Assembly: GCA_003281255.1 (NCBI GenBank)
Contig: QCCL01000011.1
Coordinates: 1 to 45,717, forward strand
From: Prochlorococcus sp. AG-347-L02
Lineage (GTDB): Bacteria > Cyanobacteriota > Cyanobacteriia > PCC-6307 > Cyanobiaceae
Direction of reading: 5' to 3'
DNA: 45,717 nucleotides
Shown here in pieces: positions 34,034 through 42,813 of the stretch. The translations under genes were made by a program, and so were the position numbers. The notes under the pieces are model-generated. The model worked only from the letters and a program-made list of their open reading frames with translations. It ran no database searches and was not told where the DNA came from. Position 1 is the stretch's first letter. Each line of letters opens with the position of its first letter.

Positions 34034-34162
34034 CTAGAAAATTCCTGGAAGAATTTGACCAGTAAAATAATAAGCTCCTACAAGAGCAAACATTCCAAGC
34101 ATTGCAGCTTTACCATTAAGCTTTTCAGCTTTTTCGGTCATGATTTTTTTTGCGAATTCCAT
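34034..34162 (-). CDS. High-light-inducible protein (short Hli)
   Basis: 42 residues: KAEKLNGKAAMLGMFALVGAYYFTGQILPGIF, the one-helix Hli domain with ExxNGKxAMxG. The Arg of the usual NGR is Lys. Ends in the TGQIxPG(I/F) tail shared with the hli operon at 40606-41072. Thylakoid, chlorophyll binding. Own terminator. Confidence 0.92.
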   Translation of the reverse strand: MEFAKKIMTEKAEKLNGKAAMLGMFALVGAYYFTGQILPGIF

Positions 34163-34295
34163 AATTATTCGAAATAAATTTATATGTTTAAACTAATGAT
34201 TCCCAATAGGTAATTGATGTAGTGTTTCATACCTAAATCACTTTTTTTCTAAGAATTTTATTTTTAATTTATTTTTCATTAATAATATTAGAAAT

Positions 34296-35597
34296 TTAAG
34301 AACCTAAAAGAGCTTTGCACTCCAGCATTTCTTTAGTAGCAGCTGATTTATTTGACCTCAATGAAATAATGTCTGCTAAAAAGTTTGCATCATCTTTTAC
34401 TCCACAAAAACGTCCTGAGCCCCATGTATAAAGCCAAGGCAAACCAAGAAAATACAACCCAGGAGATTGTGTCACACCTCTTTCATGAACTGGGATACCA
34501 GCTCCGTCAAAAACTGAGATATCTACCCAACTAAAATCACTTTTATAACCTGTACACCAAATCACTACTGCTAAGTTTTTGCATTCAAGTTGAGTCCCTT
34601 TGACATCTTCAATTGGTTCCCAACATGGGGCATATATTTTTTCTTTAGGAGCATCAATATTATTTTTTGAAATCCACTCATCAATACTATTTCTTATTCT
34701 GCAGTAAACAGAATCTGCTCCATCAAGATTTTTAGAAAGATCACTTGAAAATCGAATTTTGTCAATAGTTAACTCTTTAAGTCGCCCATGAAGATTCATC
34801 CCTTCTTTTGCTCTCTTTCTTAGATCTATTTCTCTTCCGTTATCTCTTCCAGTTAAATAATGATTAGTTTTGTTCCTTACACTTTTAGGATCATCGTGTT
34901 CACCAATAGGCATCGAATAATAGCCCATTCTGTCAAGCCAATCCACAACATCTCTTCCTCTATACCTTCTAGGAGATCTTGGAGCACTCCCAACACTTAG
35001 ATGAACTTTTCTTTTTTCAAAAAAAAGATCTTCAGCTATTTGACAACCTGATTGACCACTGCCAACAACTAGGACAGGTCCGTCCGGTAATGAATTTGCA
35101 TTTTTATATTCTCTTGCATCAATTTGCAGGATATTAGTTGGTAATCTCTCAGAAAGAGGATGTCGGTTTGGAACATGATAAGCTCCAGTTGCTATGACAA
35201 CTTGATCCGCTTCAAAATTTCCACGGTTAGTTGAAATAAAAAACTTTTCATTTTTTTTAACTAAATGTTTTACTTCAATCCCTTCAAGAATATCAGCCTT
35301 TACAAATTCAGAATATTTTTTTAAATACTTAATTATATTTTCTTTATCCATAAACCCATTAGGGTCTTTCCCAGCATATTGATAATCAGGAAGTGTGCAT
35401 TGCCAATTAGGAGTCACAAGGCAGAAAGAATCCCAACGTTGTTCTTTCCAAGAAAACCCAACATAATTTTTTTCTAGGATAAGAGGTTTTATCCCTTTTT
35501 TTTGTAGTGAATGAGCAATAGACAAACCTGCTTGTCCCGCACCAATAATGATGACAGAACATTTAGCAGAAATTTGATTTAAAAATTCTTCAGCCAT
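34296..35597 (-). CDS. FAD-dependent monooxygenase-like protein (Nit1C flavoprotein)
   Basis: 433 residues with two Rossmann motifs: FAD site IIGAGQAGLSIA (about 17-28) and NADPH site VVGSGQSGCQIA (about 178-189). The family residues ATGAYHVP and CTGYKSDFSW are also seen. It matches the flavin monooxygenase group (MSMEG_0569 type) that travels with Nit1 clusters. It is divergent from the nitrilase operon across a 166-base shared promoter region, so it is likely co-regulated. It may oxidise the compound whose nitrile is handled by the operon. Confidence 0.88.
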   Translation of the reverse strand: MAEEFLNQISAKCSVIIIGAGQAGLSIAHSLQKKGIKPLILEKNYVGFSWKEQRWDSFCLVTPNWQCTLPDYQYAGKDPNGFMDKENIIKYLKKYSEFVKADILEGIEVKHLVKKNEKFFISTNRGNFEADQVVIATGAYHVPNRHPLSERLPTNILQIDAREYKNANSLPDGPVLVVGSGQSGCQIAEDLFFEKRKVHLSVGSAPRSPRRYRGRDVVDWLDRMGYYSMPIGEHDDPKSVRNKTNHYLTGRDNGREIDLRKRAKEGMNLHGRLKELTIDKIRFSSDLSKNLDGADSVYCRIRNSIDEWISKNNIDAPKEKIYAPCWEPIEDVKGTQLECKNLAVVIWCTGYKSDFSWVDISVFDGAGIPVHERGVTQSPGLYFLGLPWLYTWGSGRFCGVKDDANFLADIISLRSNKSAATKEMLECKALLGS

Positions 35598-35699
35598 TTT
35601 TTTCTTTATTAATATAATTCTGTCGTGTTTAGAAGATTTAATTTGTTATTAAACTCACTAAAAAATTTTTTGATCTGAAATCTTAAGTTAACTAATTTG

Positions 35700-35713
35700 G
35701 TGATATCGGTTAC
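35700..35713 (+). promoter_or_regulatory. NtcA-like site
   Basis: GTG-N8-TAC at 35700-35713, one base off the NtcA consensus GTA-N8-TAC. A TAGTCA sequence (35741-35746) lies at about the distance expected for a minus-10 box. Placement before a nitrogen-related operon fits NtcA control, but the match is imperfect. Confidence 0.3.
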
Positions 35714-35763
35714 ATTCTTTTTGAAAATCAAGTCAGAAAATAGTCAGAGTTTTTAAAAATTTC

Positions 35764-36246
35764 ATGCCATCCGTAACTCGTCCCGCGAATCAGCCTGGGG
35801 AATTCTTAGTTGATTATGAAGAAAAAGTATTCCCTGATGTTAAAGCCGAACCAGGTGAGAAAGCCTTACTAACTTTTCATACTGTCGCTTTTGAGGGATC
35901 TATTGGTCTTGTTAATCTTTTACAAGCTAGTCGTCTTATAAACAAGGGGTTTGAAACTTCAATATTGCTATATGGTCCTGGAGTAACTTTAGGACTACAA
36001 AGAGGCTTTCCAAAGCTTGGAGATGCAGCATTTGATGGTCATTTAAATTTTAATGCTCGCTTAGAAAAATTTATGGGTCAAGGAGGTAAAGTTTATGCCT
36101 GTCGATTTGCATTACAAGCTTTGTACGGACATGGAGAAGGAGCTCTTACTCCGGGGATAAAACCAATAAGCCCTTTAGATGTTCTTGATATCGTTTTAAT
36201 GCATCGCAAAGAAGGGGCATTTATTTTAGATACTTGGACTCTTTAA
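35764..36246 (+). CDS. MSMEG_0572-type Nit1C protein
   Basis: 160 residues, soluble. [20 protein letters not shown] and [17 protein letters not shown] give an alpha-beta sheet resembling DsrE-like folds. [20 protein letters not shown] holds its only Cys. It matches the small protein that precedes the nitrilase in Nit1 clusters. First gene of the operon; biochemical role unknown. Confidence 0.85.
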   Translation: MPSVTRPANQPGEFLVDYEEKVFPDVKAEPGEKALLTFHTVAFEGSIGLVNLLQASRLINKGFETSILLYGPGVTLGLQRGFPKLGDAAFDGHLNFNARLEKFMGQGGKVYACRFALQALYGHGEGALTPGIKPISPLDVLDIVLMHRKEGAFILDTWTL

Positions 36247-36264
36247 GACATAAGATCCAAAAAA

Positions 36265-37257
36265 ATGACTAAAACATTTAAAGTAGCTGCTGCTCAAGTT
36301 AGACCTGTACTTTTTGACTTGAATGGTTCATTGAATAAAGTTCTTTTAAAGATCCAAGAGGCAGCTACAAAAGATGTAAAGTTGATAGTCTTTCCCGAAA
36401 CTTTTCTTCCTTACTACCCATATTTTTCGTTTGTAGAGCCGCCAGTTCTCATGGGTAAATCTCATATGAAGCTATATGAGCAAGCAGTAGAAATTCCAGG
36501 TCCAGTTACAGACATAGTCGGGAAATCAGCTAAAAAAAATAACATCCAAGTTCTTTTAGGAGTTAACGAACTTGATGGTGGAAGTTTGTACAATACGCAA
36601 GTTCTTTTCAACGAAAAAGGTGAAATTGTTTTAAAGAGAAGAAAAATAACTCCTACGTTTCACGAAAGAATGATTTGGGGTCAAGGCGATGGTTCTGGCT
36701 TAGAAGTTGTAGATACTCAACTTGGCAAGATAGGATCTTTGGCTTGTTGGGAGCATTATAACCCTTTAGCTAGATTTGCTCTTATGGCTAAAGGTGAACA
36801 AATACATTGTGCTCAATTTCCTGGTTCATTGGTTGGTCCAATATTTACCGAGCAAACTGCAGTCACAATGAGGCACCACGCCTTAGAGGCTGGCTGTTTT
36901 GTGATTTGCTCAACAGGATGGTTAGATCCAGAAGATTATGAAAAGATAACGTCCGAAACCAATCTTCACAAAGCATTTCAGGGAGGATGTCACACAGCAA
37001 TTATCAGTCCAGAAGGTAAATATTTAGCAGGACCACTTGATGATGGAGAAGGATTAGCAATAGCAGAAATTAATTTATCACTTATTACTAAAAGGAAAAG
37101 AATGATGGATAGTGTTGGTCACTACAGTCGTCCAGATCTTCTTTCTCTAAAACTAAATACATCCCCTAACAAGGTATTTGAGATGACAAATAAGAAAAAT
37201 TTAATACCAAAAGATCAAACTGCAAAAGACTATTTAGAGGAAATAAATCATGTCTGA
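36265..37257 (+). CDS. Nitrilase (Nit1 branch)
   Basis: 330 residues, carbon-nitrogen hydrolase fold. Catalytic Glu45 (FPETFLPYYPY), Lys127 (KRRKITPTFHERMIWGQGDG) and Cys161 (ACWEHYNPLAR) are all present. It converts nitriles to acids and ammonia. In other bacteria the Nit1C cluster is linked to growth on cyanide; whether that holds here is inference. Overlaps the next gene by 8 bases. Confidence 0.95.
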   Translation: MTKTFKVAAAQVRPVLFDLNGSLNKVLLKIQEAATKDVKLIVFPETFLPYYPYFSFVEPPVLMGKSHMKLYEQAVEIPGPVTDIVGKSAKKNNIQVLLGVNELDGGSLYNTQVLFNEKGEIVLKRRKITPTFHERMIWGQGDGSGLEVVDTQLGKIGSLACWEHYNPLARFALMAKGEQIHCAQFPGSLVGPIFTEQTAVTMRHHALEAGCFVICSTGWLDPEDYEKITSETNLHKAFQGGCHTAIISPEGKYLAGPLDDGEGLAIAEINLSLITKRKRMMDSVGHYSRPDLLSLKLNTSPNKVFEMTNKKNLIPKDQTAKDYLEEINHV

Positions 37258-38338
37258 CATTGGTAAAATTATTACTGAATTGCAAGTTAATGGGATAAGT
37301 TCTACTCCTAAAAAGGGCAACAGGGGTAGGAAAGGAGGAGCTGGTCCATCGGACCATAGAGCTTTAACAATTGAAGGAAAAACTGTAATGGTACCGGTTT
37401 ATAATCACGTATCTAAAAATTCTAATTATCAACTTTCAGAGGAGCCTGACGGACAACTTATTCTCCAGAATAGTGAAGATTCAAACATTAAGGAATTATC
37501 CACTACAAAAGAACCACATTTTTATTCTTTAAAAACAAAAGACGGTATACCTTATAAATCGATTGCTCTTCTTCATAGCAAGGATGTATTAGCCACAACT
37601 ATTCTTCAAAAATGTATTCGTTTCAGAAAAAGAGAAGAATCTTGCCAGTTTTGTGCAATAGAACAATCTTTGGAAAACAAACAAACCATCGTAAGAAAAA
37701 CTCCAAATCAAATAGCTGAAGTTGCAGAAGCAGCTGTAAGACTTGATGGAATAAAGCAATTAGTAATGACAACAGGGACCCCTAACAGTAGCGATAGGGG
37801 GGCGAGAATAATGGCAGAAGCCGCTAAGGCTGTTAAGGCTAAAGTTAATATTCCAATCCAAGGTCAATGCGAACCGCCTGATGATCCTATTTGGTTTCAA
37901 AAAATGAAAGACTCAGGTATAGATAGTTTAGGCATGCATTTAGAGGTTGTAGAGGAGGAGATAAGAAAAAAAATTCTGCCCGGCAAATCTGAAATTTCTC
38001 TTGAAAGATACTATAAATCTTTCGAAGAAAGCGTAGCAGTATTTGGAAGAGGAGAAGTTTCTACATATCTATTAGCAGGATTAGGTGATAGCAAAGAATC
38101 TCTAATAAATTGCAGTAAAAAATTAATATCTATAGGAGTTTATCCTTTTATAGTTCCATTTGTGCCAATAGCAGGGACTCCTCTAGAACATCATCCCTCC
38201 CCAAGTACTGATTTCATGATTGATATTTATCAATCAGTTTCACATTTACTAAATGAAGGCAACATAAAATCTGATGAAATGTCAGCTGGTTGTGCCAAAT
38301 GTGGTGCCTGCTCAGCTTTATCCCTATTTGAGAATTAA
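37250..38338 (+). CDS. Radical SAM protein, MSMEG_0568 type (Nit1C)
   Basis: 362 residues, biotin-synthase-like radical SAM barrel. The cluster cysteines appear as C122-x9-C132-x2-C135, not the usual C-x3-C-x2-C. A GTPNSSDRGARIM region and QGQCEPP follow along the barrel. The C-terminus has a second group GCAKCGACSAL (Cys348, 351, 354), suggesting an added iron-sulfur site. It overlaps the nitrilase by 8 bases. Reaction unknown; it probably makes or alters the nitrile substrate. Confidence 0.88.
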   Translation: MSDIGKIITELQVNGISSTPKKGNRGRKGGAGPSDHRALTIEGKTVMVPVYNHVSKNSNYQLSEEPDGQLILQNSEDSNIKELSTTKEPHFYSLKTKDGIPYKSIALLHSKDVLATTILQKCIRFRKREESCQFCAIEQSLENKQTIVRKTPNQIAEVAEAAVRLDGIKQLVMTTGTPNSSDRGARIMAEAAKAVKAKVNIPIQGQCEPPDDPIWFQKMKDSGIDSLGMHLEVVEEEIRKKILPGKSEISLERYYKSFEESVAVFGRGEVSTYLLAGLGDSKESLINCSKKLISIGVYPFIVPFVPIAGTPLEHHPSPSTDFMIDIYQSVSHLLNEGNIKSDEMSAGCAKCGACSALSLFEN

Positions 38339-38344
38339 AAAATT

Positions 38345-38983
38345 ATGTTTTTTATTGACCCCTCAAGTCAGGATATAGGCAGGAGCTTTAGCTCTGCGCC
38401 TTACTATTTCACACCCTCTGTAAGATCAGGTATCGGGATTGAAGAAGAAGATTTCATGCTATCTCCAAATTCTAATTCAGAAAACTTTTCATTTCATTTG
38501 CTTGAAGAGAATTCTCCTCTTATCAAAGACTACTGGGGATTACGAAAGAGAATATTTTGCGAGGAACAAAATATTTTTGCTGAATCAGATATTGATGAAA
38601 TTGATCAAGTTGCGTACCCAATAGTTTCTTTGAATTATGGATATGGCACTCAAGAGAGAGTCGTTGGAGTAGTAAGAATTTACGAAACAGAAAAAAGACA
38701 ATGGTACGGTGGGAGACTAGGTGTTGATTCTACTTTCCGTAAATTCAACCAAATAGGAAAAGGATTGATCTGGAAAGCAGTAACTACAGCAAATGGATGG
38801 GGATGCGATCAATTTTTAGCCACTGTTCAGATACAAAATGTAAGGTTTTTTAGACGACTCAAATGGAATTCAATTAAACAAATTGAAATCAAAGGAATAA
38901 AACATCACTTAATGGAGGCTGACTTAAATTATTACAAGCCATCAAAATTAAGCAGACCAGGCTCATATTTAGTGAAAAAGTGA
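38345..38983 (+). CDS. GNAT acetyltransferase-like protein (Nit1C)
   Basis: 212 residues. A leader of about 45 residues precedes a GNAT-like fold: YWGLRKRIFCEEQNIF, RVVGVVRIYE, GGRLGVDSTFRKFNQIGKGLIW (acetyl-CoA loop region) and FLATVQIQNVRFFRRLKW. It corresponds to the N-terminal half of MSMEG_0567. Next gene starts 9 bases on. The substrate is unknown. Confidence 0.85.
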   Translation: MFFIDPSSQDIGRSFSSAPYYFTPSVRSGIGIEEEDFMLSPNSNSENFSFHLLEENSPLIKDYWGLRKRIFCEEQNIFAESDIDEIDQVAYPIVSLNYGYGTQERVVGVVRIYETEKRQWYGGRLGVDSTFRKFNQIGKGLIWKAVTTANGWGCDQFLATVQIQNVRFFRRLKWNSIKQIEIKGIKHHLMEADLNYYKPSKLSRPGSYLVKK

Positions 38984-38992
38984 TCACAAAAA

Positions 38993-39973
38993 ATGTTAGA
39001 TAATCTTATCAAAAAATTGCAAACCCATAGTGGTATTGAATCTAAAAAAGACATTCAAAGTGCTGCAAAAACTTTCTCACATAGCCCGTTCAGTGAACTT
39101 GGCAAATCTGCAATGCTTGGAGATGATGCTGCAGTAATCCCTAAACAATCAGGTTTGTTATTAATGGCAAGTGAAGGAATTAGTCCAAGCTTGGTAGAAA
39201 AAGAGCCGTGGTTCGCAGGCTGGAGCAGTGTATTGGTAAATATCAGTGACATCGTTGCGATGGGCGGTAAACCTTTAGCTTTAGTTAACAGTATTTGGAG
39301 TGATAAAAATGATTTAGAAAAACATAATCAAATTCTTTCTGGCATGAGTTTTGCGTGTGAAAAATTTAATGTACCAATGGTCGGTGGTCACTCAAATCAA
39401 AAAAGTCCTTATACTGCTTTATCAGTATCAATTCTTGGAATGGTAGATGGTCCTATTCTTTCTTCAAGATTTGCAGAGTCTGAAGATGAATTATGGATAA
39501 TAGCAAACAAGGATGGATGCTTTTTTAAAGATTATCCCTTTTGGGATGCAGCTACGAAAGCATCTGCAACTTTACTTAGAAAACATTTTTCATTGATACC
39601 ATTTCTTGCTAAAAAAAATATCATTCATGCGGCCAAAGACATAAGCATGGGCGGTATAACAGGTACTGCAGTAATGTTTGCTGAATCTGCTGGAAAAACA
39701 ATTATAATTGATCTAGAGAAAATTCAACGCCCTAAAGGAGTAACAGAATTCGACTGGCTTACTTGTTTCCCCAGCTATGGGTTTCTTTGTGCTATCAAGC
39801 CATCTAAAGCTAATTTTTTAAAGGAAGCTTTAAGAGCATATGAAGAACTAATTTGCTGTCATGTCGGCAACTTTAAAAACGGGAATAGCAGTGTTTATAT
39901 CAAAAATTCAAATGGAGCAAAATTACTTTGGGAAGAAGATACTCCTCTCACTGGATTTACTCATGCAAATTAA
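38993..39973 (+). CDS. AIR-synthase-like protein (Nit1C)
   Basis: 326 residues with the PurM/ThiL/SelD fold: MLGDDAAVIPKQSG (ATP-binding Asp pair), VNISDIVAMGGKPLALVNSIW, PMVGGHSNQ and DISMGGITGTAVMFAESAG. It corresponds to the C-terminal half of MSMEG_0567 or to sll0787-type proteins. Probably ATP-dependent activation of an amide or related group. Part of the operon from 35764. Confidence 0.88.
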   Translation: MLDNLIKKLQTHSGIESKKDIQSAAKTFSHSPFSELGKSAMLGDDAAVIPKQSGLLLMASEGISPSLVEKEPWFAGWSSVLVNISDIVAMGGKPLALVNSIWSDKNDLEKHNQILSGMSFACEKFNVPMVGGHSNQKSPYTALSVSILGMVDGPILSSRFAESEDELWIIANKDGCFFKDYPFWDAATKASATLLRKHFSLIPFLAKKNIIHAAKDISMGGITGTAVMFAESAGKTIIIDLEKIQRPKGVTEFDWLTCFPSYGFLCAIKPSKANFLKEALRAYEELICCHVGNFKNGNSSVYIKNSNGAKLLWEEDTPLTGFTHAN

Positions 39974-40032
39974 ATAAATAATGCTCCAATCCACTAAAAT
40001 TTTCATATAAAACAAAGAAAACTAATTTAAAA

Positions 40033-40308
40033 ATGCCAGAAATTAATTTTCAAATAAATTTACCTGACGGTAAAAAAGTATCTCTATATTCACCTTCTAC
40101 AGTAATTTTAGAATATTTGAAACCTGGAGATTCCTTTAAAATTTCAGATTTTAAGTCTCTTGCTATTCAAGCTTTGCATAAAGCTTCTGAAAAAGTCAGA
40201 GCAAAATATGGTTTTGCGTGTACTAGAACATTAGAAGAAGAAGAAAAAATACTAAGTTGGATTTCTAATTATGATCCTGACCAACTTATTTCAATATCAA
40301 TGGAATAA
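40033..40308 (+). CDS. MSMEG_0570-type Nit1C protein
   Basis: 91 residues, soluble: FQINLPDGKKVSLYSPSTVI, then a helix with AIQALHKASEKVRAKYGFACT. Matches the small last gene of Nit1 clusters. It lies 59 bases after the AIR-synthase-like gene. Function unknown. Confidence 0.82.
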   Translation: MPEINFQINLPDGKKVSLYSPSTVILEYLKPGDSFKISDFKSLAIQALHKASEKVRAKYGFACTRTLEEEEKILSWISNYDPDQLISISME

Positions 40309-40605
40309 GCTATTCAAAATTAGATTTACTTAAGAAAATAGAAGCCTAAATCAAGCCTTTCCTTCATAGACCTATTAATAAAACTTTTAAAAAAGTATTT
40401 TTTTCTCATCTCTTAAACAGAATACTTGCCTATTTATGATGCCAAGAAAATAAAAAAAGCAATCCCAAAATACAACTATTTAAAGACATATGTCACGCTT
40501 ATGTAGCATATATGTAGTAATTATATTGAAAATAACTTAATTTCGGCTTAATACTTTACATTTGTTAATAGTAGTGTTACATTAATTAACAATTACACAA
40601 CTTCA
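40309..40605. promoter_or_regulatory. Upstream region of the hli operon, with repeats
   Basis: No gene. A perfect palindrome GACATATGTC (40485-40494) is followed by two TATGTAG direct repeats (40500-40506, 40511-40517) spaced 11 bases apart, one helical turn. A light- or stress-responsive regulator could bind here. No firm minus-10 or minus-35 pair was chosen. Confidence 0.35.
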
Positions 40606-40812
40606 ATGGCTAATTCAAACGTTACTACTGAATCAGGTGGCAGACAGAATATGTTTCCTACTGAGACACGTCCTTACATAGATGAGTCTGTTTCATACGA
40701 CAGCTACCCACAAAATGCAGAAAAAGTTAATGGTCGTTGGGCAATGATTGGCCTTGTTGCATTAGTAGGTGCTTACGTTTCAACCGGACAAATTATTCCT
40801 GGCATTTTTTAA
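40606..40812 (+). CDS. High-light-inducible protein
   Basis: 68 residues: a polar N-terminal part, then AEKVNGRWAMIGLVALVGAYVSTGQIIPGIF with the ExxNGRxAMxG helix. Its stop overlaps the next start (TAATG at 40810-40814). First gene of a four-gene operon. Confidence 0.95.
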   Translation: MANSNVTTESGGRQNMFPTETRPYIDESVSYDSYPQNAEKVNGRWAMIGLVALVGAYVSTGQIIPGIF

Positions 40813-41072
40813 TGAGTCCACTTTCAGGTTTCTTAGCCGTAATTGTATTCTTTACAGCCATGCTCGTTGCTTATTTAACTAAGCAATTTCAAAACGAAAA
40901 TTTAAACTATTCATCTTCTAATCAAATGAAAAACACAAACACAAAAGTTAAAACAATCGAAAAAGAAAAAGTTGTTGCTGAAACTCTTAACGGCAGATTC
41001 GCAATGCTTGGATTAATTGCTGCTGTTGGAGCATACCTAACAACAGGTCAAATAATTCCTGGTTTCGTTTAA
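40812..41072 (+). CDS. High-light-inducible protein with extra N-terminal helix
   Basis: 86 residues from ATG at 40812. An added membrane segment (SGFLAVIVFFTAMLVAYLT, about 5-23) and a charged linker precede the Hli helix (AETLNGRFAMLGLIAAVGAY, tail TTGQIIPGFV). It is thus a two-helix Hli. Coupled to the first hli by a TAATG overlap. Confidence 0.9.
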   Translation: MSPLSGFLAVIVFFTAMLVAYLTKQFQNENLNYSSSNQMKNTNTKVKTIEKEKVVAETLNGRFAMLGLIAAVGAYLTTGQIIPGFV

Positions 41073-41106
41073 AAATTACCACTTAACAATTCTACAACTA
41101 TTAAAA

Positions 41107-41235
41107 ATGGAAAATTCAAAACCAACTTATTGGCAAAACGCCGAGAGAACTAATGGAAGAATGGCAATGATGGGCTTATTTGCATTAGTTGTAAATTATG
41201 GGTTATTCGGCTGGATAATCCCAGGAATTTTTTAA
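41107..41235 (+). CDS. High-light-inducible protein (short Hli)
   Basis: 42 residues: YWQNAERTNGRMAMMGLFAL followed by VVNYGLFGWIIPGIF, a minimal Hli of the kind also carried by cyanophages. Next ORF starts 3 bases after its stop (ATG at 41238). Confidence 0.95.
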   Translation: MENSKPTYWQNAERTNGRMAMMGLFALVVNYGLFGWIIPGIF

Positions 41236-41237
41236 AA

Positions 41238-41417
41238 ATGAATTTAGGCTTACTTTTTCTTAAAGTAAATACTTTGGGTGTTATAACTCTTTCTGAACTT
41301 GATTGGATAACTAACCATCAATCTGAATTTTCAAGGTTAGATATGGCTTTGGTTATTAAAATCGGCCGTCTTATGGATTCTGGAGTAATAGAAATTGATA
41401 ATAGATTGTCTGTTTGA
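41238..41417 (+). CDS. Small conserved protein of the hli cluster
   Basis: 59 residues: NLGLLFLKVNTLGVITLSEL followed by DWITNHQSEF and a helical tail. I recall it as a regular companion of hli clusters in Prochlorococcus and cyanophages. Soluble; role unknown. Directly followed by a strong terminator. Confidence 0.75.
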   Translation: MNLGLLFLKVNTLGVITLSELDWITNHQSEFSRLDMALVIKIGRLMDSGVIEIDNRLSV

Positions 41418-41439
41418 TTTTTAAAAACTGATCGTCATG

Positions 41440-41477
41440 AGTGTTTGTCAATAGGGATACTGACAAGCACTTTTTTT
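41440..41477 (+). terminator. Intrinsic terminator of the hli operon
   Basis: AGTGTTTGTCA (41440-41450) and TGACAAGCACT (41461-41471): 11-bp stem with one G-U pair and a 10-base loop, followed by seven T (41471-41477). Confidence 0.9.
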
Positions 41478-41625
41478 ATGAGAAAAAATATTTATAAAAA
41501 AAAGAATGTTTCTTATTTAAAAACTATCTCTCAATTACCTAATTCTTACATGAAAATTTTAAGTAAGCTCCTAGATTTTAACTGATTAATTTTTTATAGT
41601 AAATACGCAAAAATGCTTTTCTAAT

Positions 41626-41841
41626 TTATCTTTTTAAACCACCTCTTTTTATCCATAGGAACCATGTAACCCAAATAGGAGGTAGGAATTTGATTAAAAA
41701 GGAAATTTTATATATATAAAATGGGGCATTTTCACTTTGAAATAAATTTATCAAAAAAGAAGATATAGTTATCCAGAGTAAAATTATTAATATATTGGCT
41801 CCCAACAAAGCGAACTTATTTTGTTTGAATATTTTTGGCAT
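41626..41841 (-). CDS. Small membrane protein
   Basis: 71 residues with two membrane helices (LLGANILIILLWITISSFLI and FLIKFLPPIWVTWFLWI). ATG start; basic ends. Family not recognised. Confidence 0.55.
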   Translation of the reverse strand: MPKIFKQNKFALLGANILIILLWITISSFLINLFQSENAPFYIYKISFLIKFLPPIWVTWFLWIKRGGLKR

Positions 41842-41900
41842 AAGGTAAATTTTTTTATATTCTAAATTTTAAATAATTTGGGGAAATTAATTATACATTT

Positions 41901-42152
41901 TCAAAAAAACTTTAAATTTAAAATCCATATCCAAATAAAAAATACACTAAATTTCAACCCCTCTCCAAATAAGATTCCAAAAGCAATTGGGGGCGAAAAT
42001 ATTAAAAAAAGAATAGAGAATAAACTTAATAGAGCAAATGATCCTCTTAGTAAAAAATTCTTTCTTTTTGTTCTTCTTAGATTTTTTAAGGTATTCCACT
42101 CCCATTCGATAAACCTGTAGAACTTTTCTGATAATAAAAATAAATACTTCAT
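41901..42152 (-). CDS. Small membrane protein
   Basis: 83 residues: a basic N-terminal half (WNTLKNLRRTKRKNFLLRGS), then two hydrophobic segments (FALLSLFSILFLIFSPPIAF, FSVFFIWIWIL). Chosen over an opposing ORF (41878-42120) because it has an ATG and clear membrane segments. Confidence 0.5.
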   Translation of the reverse strand: MKYLFLLSEKFYRFIEWEWNTLKNLRRTKRKNFLLRGSFALLSLFSILFLIFSPPIAFGILFGEGLKFSVFFIWIWILNLKFF

Positions 42153-42205
42153 TAATACTATTAATTTCTATCGGCTTTTCCTATTTATAAAAATAATTTC
42201 TCCTG

Positions 42206-42511
42206 TTAGCAATAAACTTTATCCCCTTCTTCAGAAAGATAGTAAATTCTATTTTCTGAACTTACGAAGAAAGTTAATCCCTTATATTGTGATCTTCTAA
42301 ATTTATCTAATCTAACTTTGTGTAAATCCCAATTATCTGTATTTATATCTGGATTAAATTCTTGTTCTTTTAAGAAAGTTACATAAGTGGGACTATTTGT
42401 TGTTTTTTTTAGTGATCTTTTGTTTCGTTTTGAATAAAAAAATGAAAGAGATAAAAGTACTAAAAAAACAATCAGCAAAAAAAGAATTAATAATGTATTT
42501 GTAATTGTCAC
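42206..42511 (-). CDS. Small membrane-anchored protein
   Basis: 101 residues: a strong N-terminal membrane helix (LLILFLLIVFLVLLSLSFFY), a basic stretch and a polar domain ending in LTFFVSSENRIYYLSEEGDK. Probably cytoplasmic domain. Function unknown. Confidence 0.6.
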   Translation of the reverse strand: MTITNTLLILFLLIVFLVLLSLSFFYSKRNKRSLKKTTNSPTYVTFLKEQEFNPDINTDNWDLHKVRLDKFRRSQYKGLTFFVSSENRIYYLSEEGDKVYC

Positions 42512-42667
42512 TTTTTCTAATTTTAAAAAACTTTATTTTGAAAAATCAAGAAATTTTCACAATAAATTTTTTAGTAAGTAAAAAATCCTATTTTTAGATT
42601 CTTGTATTTTTGAATACTTGTCAATGAGATAATTAAATCTGATTATAGGTTTAGTCGCAATTTTCTT

Positions 42668-42811
42668 ATGACTCAAACTTCAATGAATACTCCTTATGCA
42701 AAAAGAGTAGCTGAAAAATTTAGAGAGGCTCAAAACTATTTAAAAACCAACGGTTTTAGTAGATCAACTAAACATTTACTTGAAGACATTGAAAATTCTG
42801 TTGAAAAATAA
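42668..42811 (+). CDS. Small soluble helical protein
   Basis: 47 residues (MNTPYAKRVAEKFREAQNYL, then LKTNGFSRSTKHLLEDIENS). Two bases before the next ATG, so likely co-transcribed. Function unknown. Confidence 0.6.
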   Translation: MTQTSMNTPYAKRVAEKFREAQNYLKTNGFSRSTKHLLEDIENSVEK

Positions 42812-42813
42812 TA

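Noticed and set aside
41878..42120. Plus-strand ORF opposite the membrane protein at 41901-42152
   Set aside because: The two cannot easily both be real; the minus ORF has an ATG and clear membrane segments, this one does not.
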